From: Plectosphaerella cucumerina
Lineage: Eukaryota > Ascomycota > Sordariomycetes > Glomerellales > Plectosphaerellaceae
Direction of reading: 5' to 3'
NCBI GenBank assembly: GCA_020746995.1
Contig: JAGPXD010000002.1
Location: 3,286,001 to 3,350,000, forward strand
DNA length: 64,000 nucleotides
Positions within the stretch are counted from its first letter, which is position 1; the number at the start of each line of letters is the position of its first letter. The translations under genes and the position numbers were made by a program. A model generated the notes under the pieces. That model was not told the DNA's origin and searched no databases. It worked only from the letters and a program-made list of their open reading frames with translations. Of the stretch, positions 45,352 through 55,126 are shown one piece after another.

Positions 45352-46630
45352 TCAATCCTCCCTGCGGAAGAGCAGAGTCCCGAATCCGAGCTGGTCATAG
45401 CCACCGCTGTTGGGCCCGTAGGACCCAATGCCGCCTTCGGACCCATTGCCTGCCTTGACGACCGCGTCCCGGTATTCGCCAATCCAACGAGCATCCAAGC
45501 CCTTGACTGAGGCGTAGTGGGCATAGATGAGCTCTCCGATGGGCCTGAACTGATTTCTGCCAACCGGGCTGATGATCGTGTGCGTTCCGTGGACGGAGTT
45601 GACATATGTCGTGAAAGGAACGTCTCGACCGACGTTATACTTGGCCATGTATTCAGCGCTGCAACTGTTGTTAGTATCTTCCACTGACCAGGGGTGGCCC
45701 GAGAAAGAGTGCTTACCCTGCGAGAATGCGGTTGTCCAGGTAGCCCCAGAGATCGAGACCCTGGCTGTAGGCCTGCTGGCCGATGACGCCGAGCAGAGCG
45801 AAGTCGAGGATAGCATGGCCCTGGTCCCGGCCAGCCTCCTGTCCTTGACCGAGAATCTTGCCGGTGCAGTTCTCCTTGTGGAAAGTCCAGATGGCGTTCT
45901 CGATGGCTCCCATGCCATGACCGTGCTTGAAGTACTCGATGGCTTCGTCGAAGATATCACGCCTGTCGGCAACAACACCGATAGCCATCATGCTGGCCAG
46001 ATTGGCAAGGTCCCAGTTGGCCCAGTAGTGGTCATCGGGCTGATTGAGGTGAAGGGTTGCAAACTCGTGGTTCATGGAGTAGAAGATTTTGACGAGCATG
46101 TCGATGGTTGCGTCGAAACCCTTCCAGCCGGGGTAGTCGCGGAGGATCTCGGCTGCATTGGCGATCTGGTATCCCTGTAGACCAGACGCGAGGAATCTGT
46201 CCGATGGTCCGCGAATCTCCTTGAGGGTCGAGCTCCAGGCATCGAGGATGTTGGCAGCAGCCTTGGCGTGCTCCTCGGTGCCTCCGACCTTCCAGCGGAC
46301 GGCGAGAACATAGGCTCTGGCAACATCCCGGAAGAGGTCCGCAACGTTGTCGGGGCCCTCTGTCTGTCGGCCTCGCCAGATGGTCGGGCTGGGCTTGGGG
46401 ACATATTTGGGGTCGGCCATGACGTCGAGCTTGACCCAGTCGCGGACGAAGGGCTCCTTGGCGGCTTTGACAAGGCCACGGATACGATGGAAATCTTCAT
46501 CCGTGTGGAGGAGGCCAGGGTGGACGAAGGGACGCTGGCGGGTGTCCATTGCCCCTGAAGAGGTGGGCGTGGGAGAAGCGAAAGCCTGGCTGGCCAGAGC
46601 CAATAGGACAGAAACGAAGTGTGAGCGCAT
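45352..46630 (-). CDS. Secreted alginate-lyase-family (PL5-like) protein
   Basis: Two exons (46630-45717 and 45658-45352) give 406 residues. The signal peptide is MRSHFVSVLLALASQAFA. The rest is an all-helical alpha/alpha-toroid pattern of the alginate lyase domain: 'RDVARAYVLAVRWKVGG', 'HYWANWDLANLASMMAIGV', and GQGQEAGRDQGHAILDFALL, which holds conserved Arg and His near the active cleft. Fungal members are secreted and probably act on uronic-acid-containing polysaccharides rather than brown-algal alginate; the substrate is inferred. A TATA-like box lies 105 bp upstream. It is tandem to the FAD oxidase on the same strand. Confidence 0.88.
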
Positions 46631-47336
46631 TTTGACGCTGGCCCGAAGGAACGAGGAAGAAAGCTGTGAAGATTGACTGCCGGTGCCGAGGGGTGAAGAA
46701 GAACTTTCGGCAGTTTAATGAAGGCGAGACGATCCTTATATCTTGAACAGCACCTTGGGCAGCATTGCCGGTGTTTCGAATATCCAGCGCTACGGGCCGA
46801 CCCTGGCCGAGTCACCTTCGAAATGGACATACCGACCGATGCTAAGGAACCCAGTCTGCATCTGCATGGATCAGATGACCCCATCGCGGGTATGGTTACC
46901 GTCAAGGATGCAGATTGTGGGGAAACCGTTGCGATGACCCCAGGTTGGCGAAATTCGCGTGGCAGATCTTTCCAAGCACGCATGGCATCGCATGGTCAAG
47001 TGATCGCCCCTGACACCGCGCATTCAGAAGTTTAGACCGTGCAATTGGCCTCCCACCTGGCCCGGGGCTCCTGACATCCCCGCAGCCACTACCACACCCC
47101 AGACTTTTCCCCGGCATTCAGGGAGAAGTCTCGGAGCATCGCCGGGCCCGAGCCTCTTTTCCTGATAAACGGCGCACGACCCGAGAGAACATCCGATCTG
47201 CAAGACATCTTTTCACCCACGGGGCACCACAAACCTGGAGAATCCCCATCTTTCCAGTCCCTTTCCCCGGACCATCTGCGGCCGATGCACCCCAGAGCTG
47301 ACACCATCCTTCATGTTCCCCAGATGGCACGGTAAC
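46631..47336. other. Divergent intergenic region
   Basis: Contains promoters of the alginate-lyase-family gene and the Zn2Cys6 gene. No other signal. Confidence 0.5.
46735..46740 (-). promoter_or_regulatory. TATA-like box of the alginate-lyase-family gene
   Basis: ATATAAG on the minus strand about 105 bp before the ATG at 46630. Confidence 0.45.
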
Positions 47337-49793
47337 ATGGACAACCACGCCGACACGCGACAGGAGCCCCGCCCCCGCAAGAGACGACGCGGAAACTCGG
47401 ACGCCGACGTCACCGCCGCCACCACCATCACAGCGGCAGCCAAAAAACAACAACCTGACCCAACCTCCGAGGATGGCGACGCCCCCGACGGTGCTGAGTC
47501 CACGGGACGCGCCTGCGAGAACTGTCGCCGGTCGAAGCTGCGCTGCTCGCGCACCCAGCCATGCACAAAATGCGTGGCCAAGCGGGCAGAATGCATCTAC
47601 GAAGAGAGCGACAAGAAGCGAGGTCCTCGGCCAGGCTACATCGAGGAGCTCAACGGCCGCATGGACACGTTGGAGAAGCTAGTCCTCGGCCAGTCACTCT
47701 TGTTCCAGGGTAACGCCGACGCTCGCCCACCCACGTCTGTCGTCGGCCTGCAGGAGGCACTGAGCCAGGAGAGGGAGCGTCTGCTAGAGCTGGCCGAGGC
47801 TCGGTGGGATGCCACAGCCGACCTTGGCGAGGAAGCTCGGAGAACATCTCGGGCACCGCCGCAGCCGCAGATCCCTCTTCTGCTTCATCCGCCAGTTGAC
47901 CCGGCGCCGGCACCAGCCCCGCAGCATGCTGCAGGAGGTCACGCGGCGGCGGGGGGTGGGCGGTCGCCTGCCAGCTCCAGAAGCTTCGTTGCGTACTGCC
48001 CCCTTTTCTCGTCTTGCTACAACCCAAGCTGACGTGTTCGTAGCTTGAGTGACGTCGTCTACGCTCAGTCGGCGTCTTCGTTTCCCCCGCAGGATGTCTT
48101 CCTCCAGGTCAGCGAGTTTTACGAGCAGCACCTCCAGCCTTGGCTGCCCATCATGGCGTGGCCAGAGACAACGCCGCGTCTCGCAGCGTATGACCCTCTC
48201 GCGGCCATAGACCCCTGGATGCAGGCGGTTCTGGCGGCGGCTTCGCCGTATGTCGATGCCACGGCCCCAGAGCAAGGCCGTTATTTCGAGGCCCTCAGAC
48301 AGGCTGGCACCAGGCGACTCTTTGAGTCCGCCGACATGGACCAGCTTCGAGTCTCGATGCTCCTGCAGTTCCTTCTCTTCGGCAAGGGCCGTGCCACAGA
48401 AGTCTGGGGCATCGGCATGCATCTAACCCAGATTGTCGTCCGAGCTGGGTTGCATGTCGAGGACCATCACGTCACTACGGCACAGCACATGCAGCGACGT
48501 CTCCTCGGGTTCGACGGCAAGGCACAGACGTGGATGGACGGGGAAACGATGCGCCGGCTATTTTGGGCCGTCTTTCTCCTGGATCGCTTTGCCTCGCTCT
48601 ATTCGGGCGTCCCGCCGAGCATCGATGCTGGCGAGATCCGTCGCCTGTTGCCCTGCGAAGGTCGACACTGGCATCGATGCGAGCCGGTCCACACACGCGA
48701 CTTTGTACCAGCCTCCATGGTCTCTGTGCAGCCATTCGGCGACGTCAACCTTGGGGCATACGCCTACCTGATCGAGGCGACCGAGGTCCTCACGACAGTC
48801 GCTGCCTTTGCCGCGCGATTCGGAGGAGGAGCCAGTGGCGTCAAGCCTAGACCCGACGTCAGGCTGTTCCTGAAGGAGTTTCTCGAACTTGATGTTGTCC
48901 TGACCAACTGGAAGGCGAGATTGCCAGCGAAGTACCATCATGTCTCGTACAACGAGGACGGCTACATGGATCACAACCTGACTCTGGCACACATGACACA
49001 CAACACGAGCAGCATTCTGCTCTACCAGAGCCCCCGAGCGCTCTTTGGCCTTGGTGCTCCTGGGGAAGCTCTGCATCGGACGCTGCTGCCGCAATGCGCC
49101 ATCATCAAGCATGGCGCGAAGGAGATTGCGCGCATCTGCACGCGCTTCCTCTTCCATCGGCGATACCTGGTGTCTCCGCAGTTTGCCTTTTGCCAGTTTG
49201 CCGCAGCGCGGGCGCTCCTCGCCTATGCAAGCTGGACAGGAGAAGCAGTAGACGAGGAGTACGAAACGCTCTTCACCGCCCTGGCCGAGTCGGCGAAGCG
49301 TTGGGCTGGCGTCGGCCACAACCATGAGAGAAGCGCCGATGTCTCTCGTCTCGATAACTTTGCTGCCATGTTGCATTCGCGCCTTGAATACGACATGAAG
49401 AGGCCCGCGGCAATCGACCTCACGATACCGGTGGCGCAGCTTCTCGAGGAGGCGGGTATCACCCCCAGCGCGGCCGGCGACGGGAGTGCCCAGGCCTTGG
49501 GTCTGTCGCCCAGATACGCCGCGGGAATCCCGGCAGAGCCTTCCCCCGAGATGGAGCACACGAGGGGTGGTCTCGGAACGTCGCCGCAGGCATCGTCAAG
49601 CGCTGCGGGTCTGTTGCAGAATTTCGTCGGGAGTCTCGGGGATGAACACCACACCATAGATGTGCATAACTCGGAGCACTTGGATGATGTGTTAGCGCAG
49701 ATGGCCTTGAGCGGACCGGAGTCTCTTGATGCCCGGTTGTTCAGCTGGGAAAAGGGGCCTGCTGAGTGGCCGGCCGAGTCCGAAGCCTGTTAA
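47337..49793 (+). CDS. Zn2Cys6 transcription factor with fungal middle homology domain
   Basis: Two exons (47337-47992 and 48044-49793; 51-nt intron removing a TGA) give 801 residues. A basic nuclear-targeting patch (RPRKRRR) is followed by the zinc cluster at residues 60-86 with spacing C-x2-C-x6-C-x5-C-x2-C-x6-C (CENCRRSKLRC...CTKC). A short coiled coil follows (EELNGRMDTLEKLVL). Residues 150-218 are Ala/Pro/Arg-rich and less convincing; an unseen intron or frame change there is possible. Exon 2 is the fungal-specific transcription factor domain, with 'MDGETMRRLFWAVFLLDRFASLYSG' (quoted in parts: MRRLFWAVFLLDR). It would bind CGG-type DNA sites. It is divergent from the alginate-lyase gene, so local regulation is possible but unproven. 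The ATG at 47313 would add 8 residues. Confidence 0.85.
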
Positions 49794-51260
49794 GGGAGGC
49801 AACGTCAGTGGGATGTTCACGACAAGATGTGGGTAAACTCGCCAGCGTACATTGAACGTAAGCTCCATGTAGGAACCTCCGGTCTCAAGACAAACTAAAA
49901 GCCCTTAGAGAATGCTGCTATGATGCTTCTTTGCCAGCCGACGCTTTATCCTGATCAATCTTCAGGAGGATGTCAGCAGACGGTTGGAGTCGATCAAAGT
50001 CGGGCAGCCACCTAGGTTATCGAGGGAGCCAGTGTCTGCATGATCGCTCAGCCGACCTGGATATCTCGTGGATGCTTCGCCTGTTGTTGGTGCTGATGTG
50101 ATCGGCGTCATGACAGAAAGCAATTCTGAAGCGTCTCATGACCTCTATCCTTGTTTGTTGGTTCCAAGTCCGCAAAGAATGTCCTCAGAGTCAAGGTTCG
50201 ACCTTTTCAAGAGTTAATCTGGGTGAGTCGGACACCAAGATGGCCGACTATAGCTCTGGCAGTCTGGATATCGGAATGATTTGGTTCGAGTCAAAAGTAC
50301 CTATTTCAGGGCAGGAGAATGTCAGTGACGCCTTCGACTCAAGATCCGTGTGACGGTTTGGCTTGGACTGACCTGGACGAACTTGCCGAAGTCTGTCTTT
50401 GGGTGGGACTTGAAAGCAAGCAAGGTCGGAGCTTGTTGATGAGGCTGTCATCAAGCCTTTCGGGAAATAGAATCATGACAAAGACTGGAAACTTGGACGG
50501 GTTCTTTGGCATTGTATCTCGACTGTGTTTTTCCTCTTGCTTGGCTTCCTTTATCTTGGGAGTGCTGGTATTGCTGCGTGAAAGATCGTCAGTGTTGGTT
50601 GTCAAGTTGCACCCCGGACATCCTCGGTACTCGTACTTACCCAGTTCTGGGATGAAGCGACGAGTCAAGTTTTGTTGCATCAGTCAATGCAGTGCAAGCT
50701 GACCTGTCCAACCGTTCCAAGCGACAGTTCGCAATGTGATACCCAACTCGGGCCCCTCCCTTGATATCAATGATGGATTTTCGAGGCTTGCAAGATGCAT
50801 GTGCAGCACCGGCAAAGGAAGTTTCTCAAAGAAGCAAGCTTTCCGGTAACTGCCCGGATCCTCTCTACTGCTCTGAGCTCACACGCCTGCGTACCCCTAG
50901 CACGGACCACGTGACGTGGTATGCCCCAGGGGGCTCAGGTGCCTGCAGTTGCCGTGCCCCTGATGGCCAGCGTGACTTCACTGCCACCACTTGCATTCAG
51001 GACAATTTTTTGTACCTTCTGTTTCCCAGCCAGAGACGCGTCAAGGCCGTGGTTGTTGTTCATCCCACCCGGACGCGTTCACACTGACGCGTCACATCCA
51101 TTATCAGTACCGCGTCTGAATAATTCCCACCCGTCAAGTCGTCCCTGACCCTCTCACTTCCCTCTCACCAAACTCACCCACCTCATTCACCATCTCTTCC
51201 CTTCCTGCACGTTCCCCCCGCTTCATCTCCTTTGTCCCGATCCTCATCCCATCATTCACC
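49794..51260. other. Intergenic, no supported gene
   Basis: Overlapping antisense frames near 50.3-50.7 kb have no domain. CCCCAGGGGG at 50924-50933. A C/T-rich leader directly precedes the gene at 51261. Confidence 0.5.
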
Positions 51261-52790
51261 ATGGCCAATTGGAGCGATCTCCGAGACAAGAAGATACACC
51301 ATCAGATCTTCGAGGAACTCGCCCTTCTCGTCTACAAAGGCAACGCTGAGGGCCCAGAGTCCTTTGTCAACTATGTAACGGTCAACAAGGAATGGCGTGA
51401 GTACTTTGAGAAGCTCACCTTCAAGACCATCACTCTGGACAACGAGCGTGCCAGGCAGTTTCGCATTGTATTCTTCCAGGAGAGAAACCGCATCCGCAGT
51501 CTCCAACACCTTCAACTCAACGTCGCTCTCAGGACCAGCAGCCTTGGTGATGGAGCCAACCAGTCCTACCGCAAGGATGTCGTTTTCATGCACGTCATCA
51601 TGGACCTCTTCGACGTCCTCTCTCAGTGGAGGCAGACCGACAACGATGGCATCGTCCTCGAGATCCATGTCACCTGCGACGGCGACAAAGCCGCTCTGGA
51701 CTCATTCAGGAAGAAGAAGCGAGACGCCGTCGCTACTTGGGGCTGGATTGACCAACTCCAGGATGGCCAAGCGAAGCAAGCCATGATCGACGCCAACATC
51801 GACGACATCGACAAGGACGTCAAGCAGCTGCTCTCCCCCATCACCGATCCCGGCCACTTCGGCAACAACCCTCCTCAGAGTATAATTCCCATCGGAGCCA
51901 ACACTCAGTACGGTATCCTTCGCGAGGTCAGCGTCATCAAGACCCTCGCGATCCTTCGCCACACAACTCACACCATCGGCCCCGACCTGCTGAAGCTCAT
52001 CTTTGAGTTCAGCCTGACCCACGTCGAGCAAATCCTTCACGAGAAGTGGCGTGCTATTACGTTCCAAGACAAGGAGTGGTGGGGTGTCTCCTATGCCGGC
52101 TGCGCCCCTTCCCTTCCCGCCAGGCTCCGAGGCCTGAGCATGTTCGACGAGGTTCACGGCGAGCTGCACATGCGCAAGTGCTGGTACACCAAGGACAAGC
52201 TCCTCGGCCGCTCCATCGCCGTCGCTACCCAGCACCTTCGCAACATGTCACTCTGCTTCGTCGTCGATTCGGAAGATTTTTTCCACATCCCACAGAGCAC
52301 CGATCCCGCCCAGCGCCAGCCGCTGTACTTTCCCAGCCTCCGAAGCCTGGTCCTGACCAACAGCACCATTCGGCCAAACGCTCAGCTTCAGAAGCTCCAG
52401 GACGCCCTGTCCTCGTACGCGGTGAAGATCATCCATGGCATGCCAATGCTCCGGATTTACGAAATTTGGAACGCTGGCAGCGGCTTTGGAGGAGTTTTCC
52501 AGTACAAGTTTGATGGTCAGCACGCCGCGACGATCGTCCACAAGACGTCCTGGAAGCCTTGCGGCATGAGCTCAGCATTCAACACCTGGCGCATCGTCCT
52601 TCAGGCTCTGCAGCCCCCCCGGATCGTCGAGACATTCATGGAGCAGGTCCCGCGTCCGCATCACTACCTCGACTTCCTTCCGGAACTCGAAATGGCCGCG
52701 AACATCATGTCTGGCGTTTCGCGCATCAACGCCAGGGACGAGGCTGAGGTTCGCAAGCTCCCTGTCCCTTACTACAAGAAGGAGACCTAG
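51261..52790 (+). CDS. F-box/DUF6546-like fungal protein
   Basis: 509 residues, single exon, start CACCATGG. The N-terminal 45 residues (WSDLRDKKIHHQIFEELALL, then VNKEWREYFEKLTFKTITL) have the helix pattern of a degenerate F-box. The rest follows the layout of fungal F-box-associated proteins: a 'LRSLVLTNSTIRP' leucine strand, 'MLRIYEIWNAG', and the closing 'LDFLPELEMAANI'. Such proteins may recruit substrates to SCF ubiquitin ligases, but most are uncharacterised. Identification rests on layout only, so function is uncertain; expression as a real gene is well supported by strong codon bias. Confidence 0.7.
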   Translation: MANWSDLRDKKIHHQIFEELALLVYKGNAEGPESFVNYVTVNKEWREYFEKLTFKTITLDNERARQFRIVFFQERNRIRSLQHLQLNVALRTSSLGDGANQSYRKDVVFMHVIMDLFDVLSQWRQTDNDGIVLEIHVTCDGDKAALDSFRKKKRDAVATWGWIDQLQDGQAKQAMIDANIDDIDKDVKQLLSPITDPGHFGNNPPQSIIPIGANTQYGILREVSVIKTLAILRHTTHTIGPDLLKLIFEFSLTHVEQILHEKWRAITFQDKEWWGVSYAGCAPSLPARLRGLSMFDEVHGELHMRKCWYTKDKLLGRSIAVATQHLRNMSLCFVVDSEDFFHIPQSTDPAQRQPLYFPSLRSLVLTNSTIRPNAQLQKLQDALSSYAVKIIHGMPMLRIYEIWNAGSGFGGVFQYKFDGQHAATIVHKTSWKPCGMSSAFNTWRIVLQALQPPRIVETFMEQVPRPHHYLDFLPELEMAANIMSGVSRINARDEAEVRKLPVPYYKKET

Positions 52791-53581
52791 GTGGTCAGAA
52801 GTTCCAGGGCAGTCAATCCTGATACATGCGAGCATCATCCCGCACAATGAGGAACTTGGCCCGAAGCCCTGAACAGCGATACAACATGTCTCGCCAAAGA
52901 TCACCGACGAAGTGTGTACGAATTTTTTTGGAGTGTGTGGGTTTTCTGGAGGGGAATATCATGACCAGGAATATGCGATTGGTCGTCAAGGAGACGTTGA
53001 AGAGTCGGACGACTTGAGACTGTCGGCTGGCAACGGCTTACAGTGGACGGACAAAGACACGCGACAATGACGAAATGACGGCTTGGACGACTGAACGATG
53101 GACGACGGACTGACCAAGACCAAGACCAACGACCGACGACCGACGACGGAAGAGGACTGACGTTTCACGACTCATGATTCACGATGGACGGCCGAGGGCC
53201 AGTGGAGGATCATAACAAGGGAGGCCAGGTTTTCACGAGAAGGATCAAGACGAGGGACGCAAGGGTGTCTTTCACACGAGGATCAAGGGCGATGAAGAAC
53301 CAGGGGAGTATTGTTAATGTACAAAACACACGTTCTTTGAGGTATCACACAGCGCGAGCTACACAGTTCAGAGCTAAAGAAAAGACAAGCCAAAGACGCA
53401 AAAGATTCCGAGCCGTTCCGAGTTCCAAATATGTTTTAATGTGCCTGGCGCAGACAGACAAACCGTTTCGCTACCGAGCGCCGAGTTTTTTCCTTTGGGG
53501 GACCGGCCTTGGTGATGGCCATCCCGGTCCCCGATGCACCGTAGTAGAGAGTGGAAAGAAAAGGTGAGAGAGGCATGGACC
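52791..53581. other. Convergent intergenic region
   Basis: 3' ends of two facing genes. A purine-rich GACGAC/GACCAAGAC low-complexity patch lies near 53,090-53,170. No gene. Confidence 0.5.
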
Positions 53582-55126
53582 TCAGACCCGCTGATCGCCG
53601 GTGGGCTCGTCGGTCGAGTCGGTGTTGCGACGGCGGAGGCTGCCGTTGGCCGTCTTGTTGAGCTCCTGCTCACGCTTGATGTCCTCGGCGGTCCGCTTCC
53701 TCGACTCGAAGAGCACGATGGGCTTGTTCTTGATGCTGGCGGAGATGCGCTCCTCGGGACGCTTGAGCCACGAGGGGAAGGGAGCCATGCTGATGGGGTA
53801 GAGGGGGATGTTGGCCTTGCTCTCCAGGAAGGCGTAGGGGTTCTCGCGGTTGACGTCGACGGCGGCGATGACGTCGAGCTCGTGGGCGATCTGCTCGCAG
53901 TAGGTCTCGAGGGGCAGGTCGTTGACATCAGTACCGAACGGATTCTCAATCTCCTTACCGATGAAGAGAAGGCCGAGGATGATGTAGCTGGCTGCGACGG
54001 TGGCGGGGATGGTGAGCCACTTCAGGGCCGAGTAGAGCTGAATGGGCAGCATGAAGACGTAGACCCAGGTGATCTGGTTGATGGCGATGCTGTAGGCGAT
54101 GGGCAGCGGAGTGTTAAGCACGCGCTCGGTACCGGTCATGACATCGTTAAGGAGGGTAAGGTTGTTGTAGCTGAGGGTCTGGTGCATGGGGACGGGAAGC
54201 TGGCCGTCGGCGACCATGGCGTCGACAACCATGGACAGGTGGGAGAGGATCTCGAGCGGGAGGTTGCCGAGAGGCCTCTTGGCCTTCTTAAGGAGCTTGC
54301 GGGGGTTGGACTCTGCGAAGGAGACACCGAGGTACTCGCCCATCTCTTTGTAGAAGGTCTTCTTGAGCGGCTTGGAGGCATCGGGGTCGGCGGAGGTGGC
54401 CGTCTGGGCAAAGGTGTTGAGGTGGGCGACGAGGTGCTCGAGGTCCTCGTATCCGGTGTAGGGCTCGAAGCGGAGCTTGTGCTTGAGGGCGAGGGCGAAG
54501 GCCAGGAGGAGGTTGAGGCAGCTGACGCGGCGGAGCATCATCTGCTTCTTGGGCACATCAGGGTGCTCCTTGGCGTGGACCCAGAAGACGCGGCCGAGGG
54601 ATTGGGTTGCCAGGATGATGGTGGCCCAGTAGCGACGGCCCTCGCCATAACGCTCGTAGGCAGTGGACGAGCGGAAGGAGAGGCCGAGACCGACGACGAA
54701 ACCCAGGACCGTGAGGAGAATGGGCTGAATGGCGATCTCGACGCCCGGGACGAACTGGTTCAGGCAGGTAATCAGAGTAGCCCAACCACCCATGCCAAGA
54801 AGAGGGATGACCAGCTTGGGCAAGATGGAGCCGTGCATCTGGAAGATGAAGGGCCACTTGGAGTGCTTCTGGATGTCGCGGGGACCGGTGAAGTAGTCCT
54901 CGACGTCGATGCTCGTGTTCTTCCGGCTGAAGTAGTTGGGGGTCTTGGCCCCGACGGGTGACGCAAAGTCCTCGACGTCATATGTGTTGTCGGGCAGTTC
55001 GATGCGCTCCGGCTTCTCCTGTGTCTTGGACACGACGCCGTCCTTCTGCTCGGTGGGAGCGGTCGCTCCGCCTCGTCCGCCAGCGGTAACGCCGGACATG
55101 GCTGGCGCTCCTCCTTCGTCAGACAT
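53582..55126 (-). CDS. Bestrophin-like (UPF0187) anion channel
   Basis: 514 residues from the ATG at 55126, single exon. The family signature FRSSTAYERYGEGRRYW lies at residues 151-167, just after a hydrophobic span (ILLTVLGFVVGLGLS). Further spans occur near 105-125 and in the C-terminal half ('ITWVYVFMLPIQLYSAL', 'ATVAASYIILGLLFIGKE'), followed by the family's cytosolic end 'NPFGTDVNDLPL'. Bestrophins form pentameric chloride or bicarbonate channels; fungal members are largely unstudied. The frame extends upstream to a TTG but the first ATG is at 55126. The promoter has a GGTA repeat containing the word CTACCTTACC on the gene strand. Confidence 0.9.
   Translation of the reverse strand: MSDEGGAPAMSGVTAGGRGGATAPTEQKDGVVSKTQEKPERIELPDNTYDVEDFASPVGAKTPNYFSRKNTSIDVEDYFTGPRDIQKHSKWPFIFQMHGSILPKLVIPLLGMGGWATLITCLNQFVPGVEIAIQPILLTVLGFVVGLGLSFRSSTAYERYGEGRRYWATIILATQSLGRVFWVHAKEHPDVPKKQMMLRRVSCLNLLLAFALALKHKLRFEPYTGYEDLEHLVAHLNTFAQTATSADPDASKPLKKTFYKEMGEYLGVSFAESNPRKLLKKAKRPLGNLPLEILSHLSMVVDAMVADGQLPVPMHQTLSYNNLTLLNDVMTGTERVLNTPLPIAYSIAINQITWVYVFMLPIQLYSALKWLTIPATVAASYIILGLLFIGKEIENPFGTDVNDLPLETYCEQIAHELDVIAAVDVNRENPYAFLESKANIPLYPISMAPFPSWLKRPEERISASIKNKPIVLFESRKRTAEDIKREQELNKTANGSLRRRNTDSTDEPTGDQRV

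Noticed and set aside
47790..47992. Alternative frame in the zinc-cluster regulator linker
   Set aside because: One other frame has a natural-looking Ser/Ala stretch, but the strong 51-nt intron at 47993-48043 agrees only with the annotated frame.
53534..54961. 475-codon plus-strand frame
   Set aside because: Antisense shadow of the bestrophin gene; Gly/Glu/Val/Asp repeats reflect the complementary codon bias.
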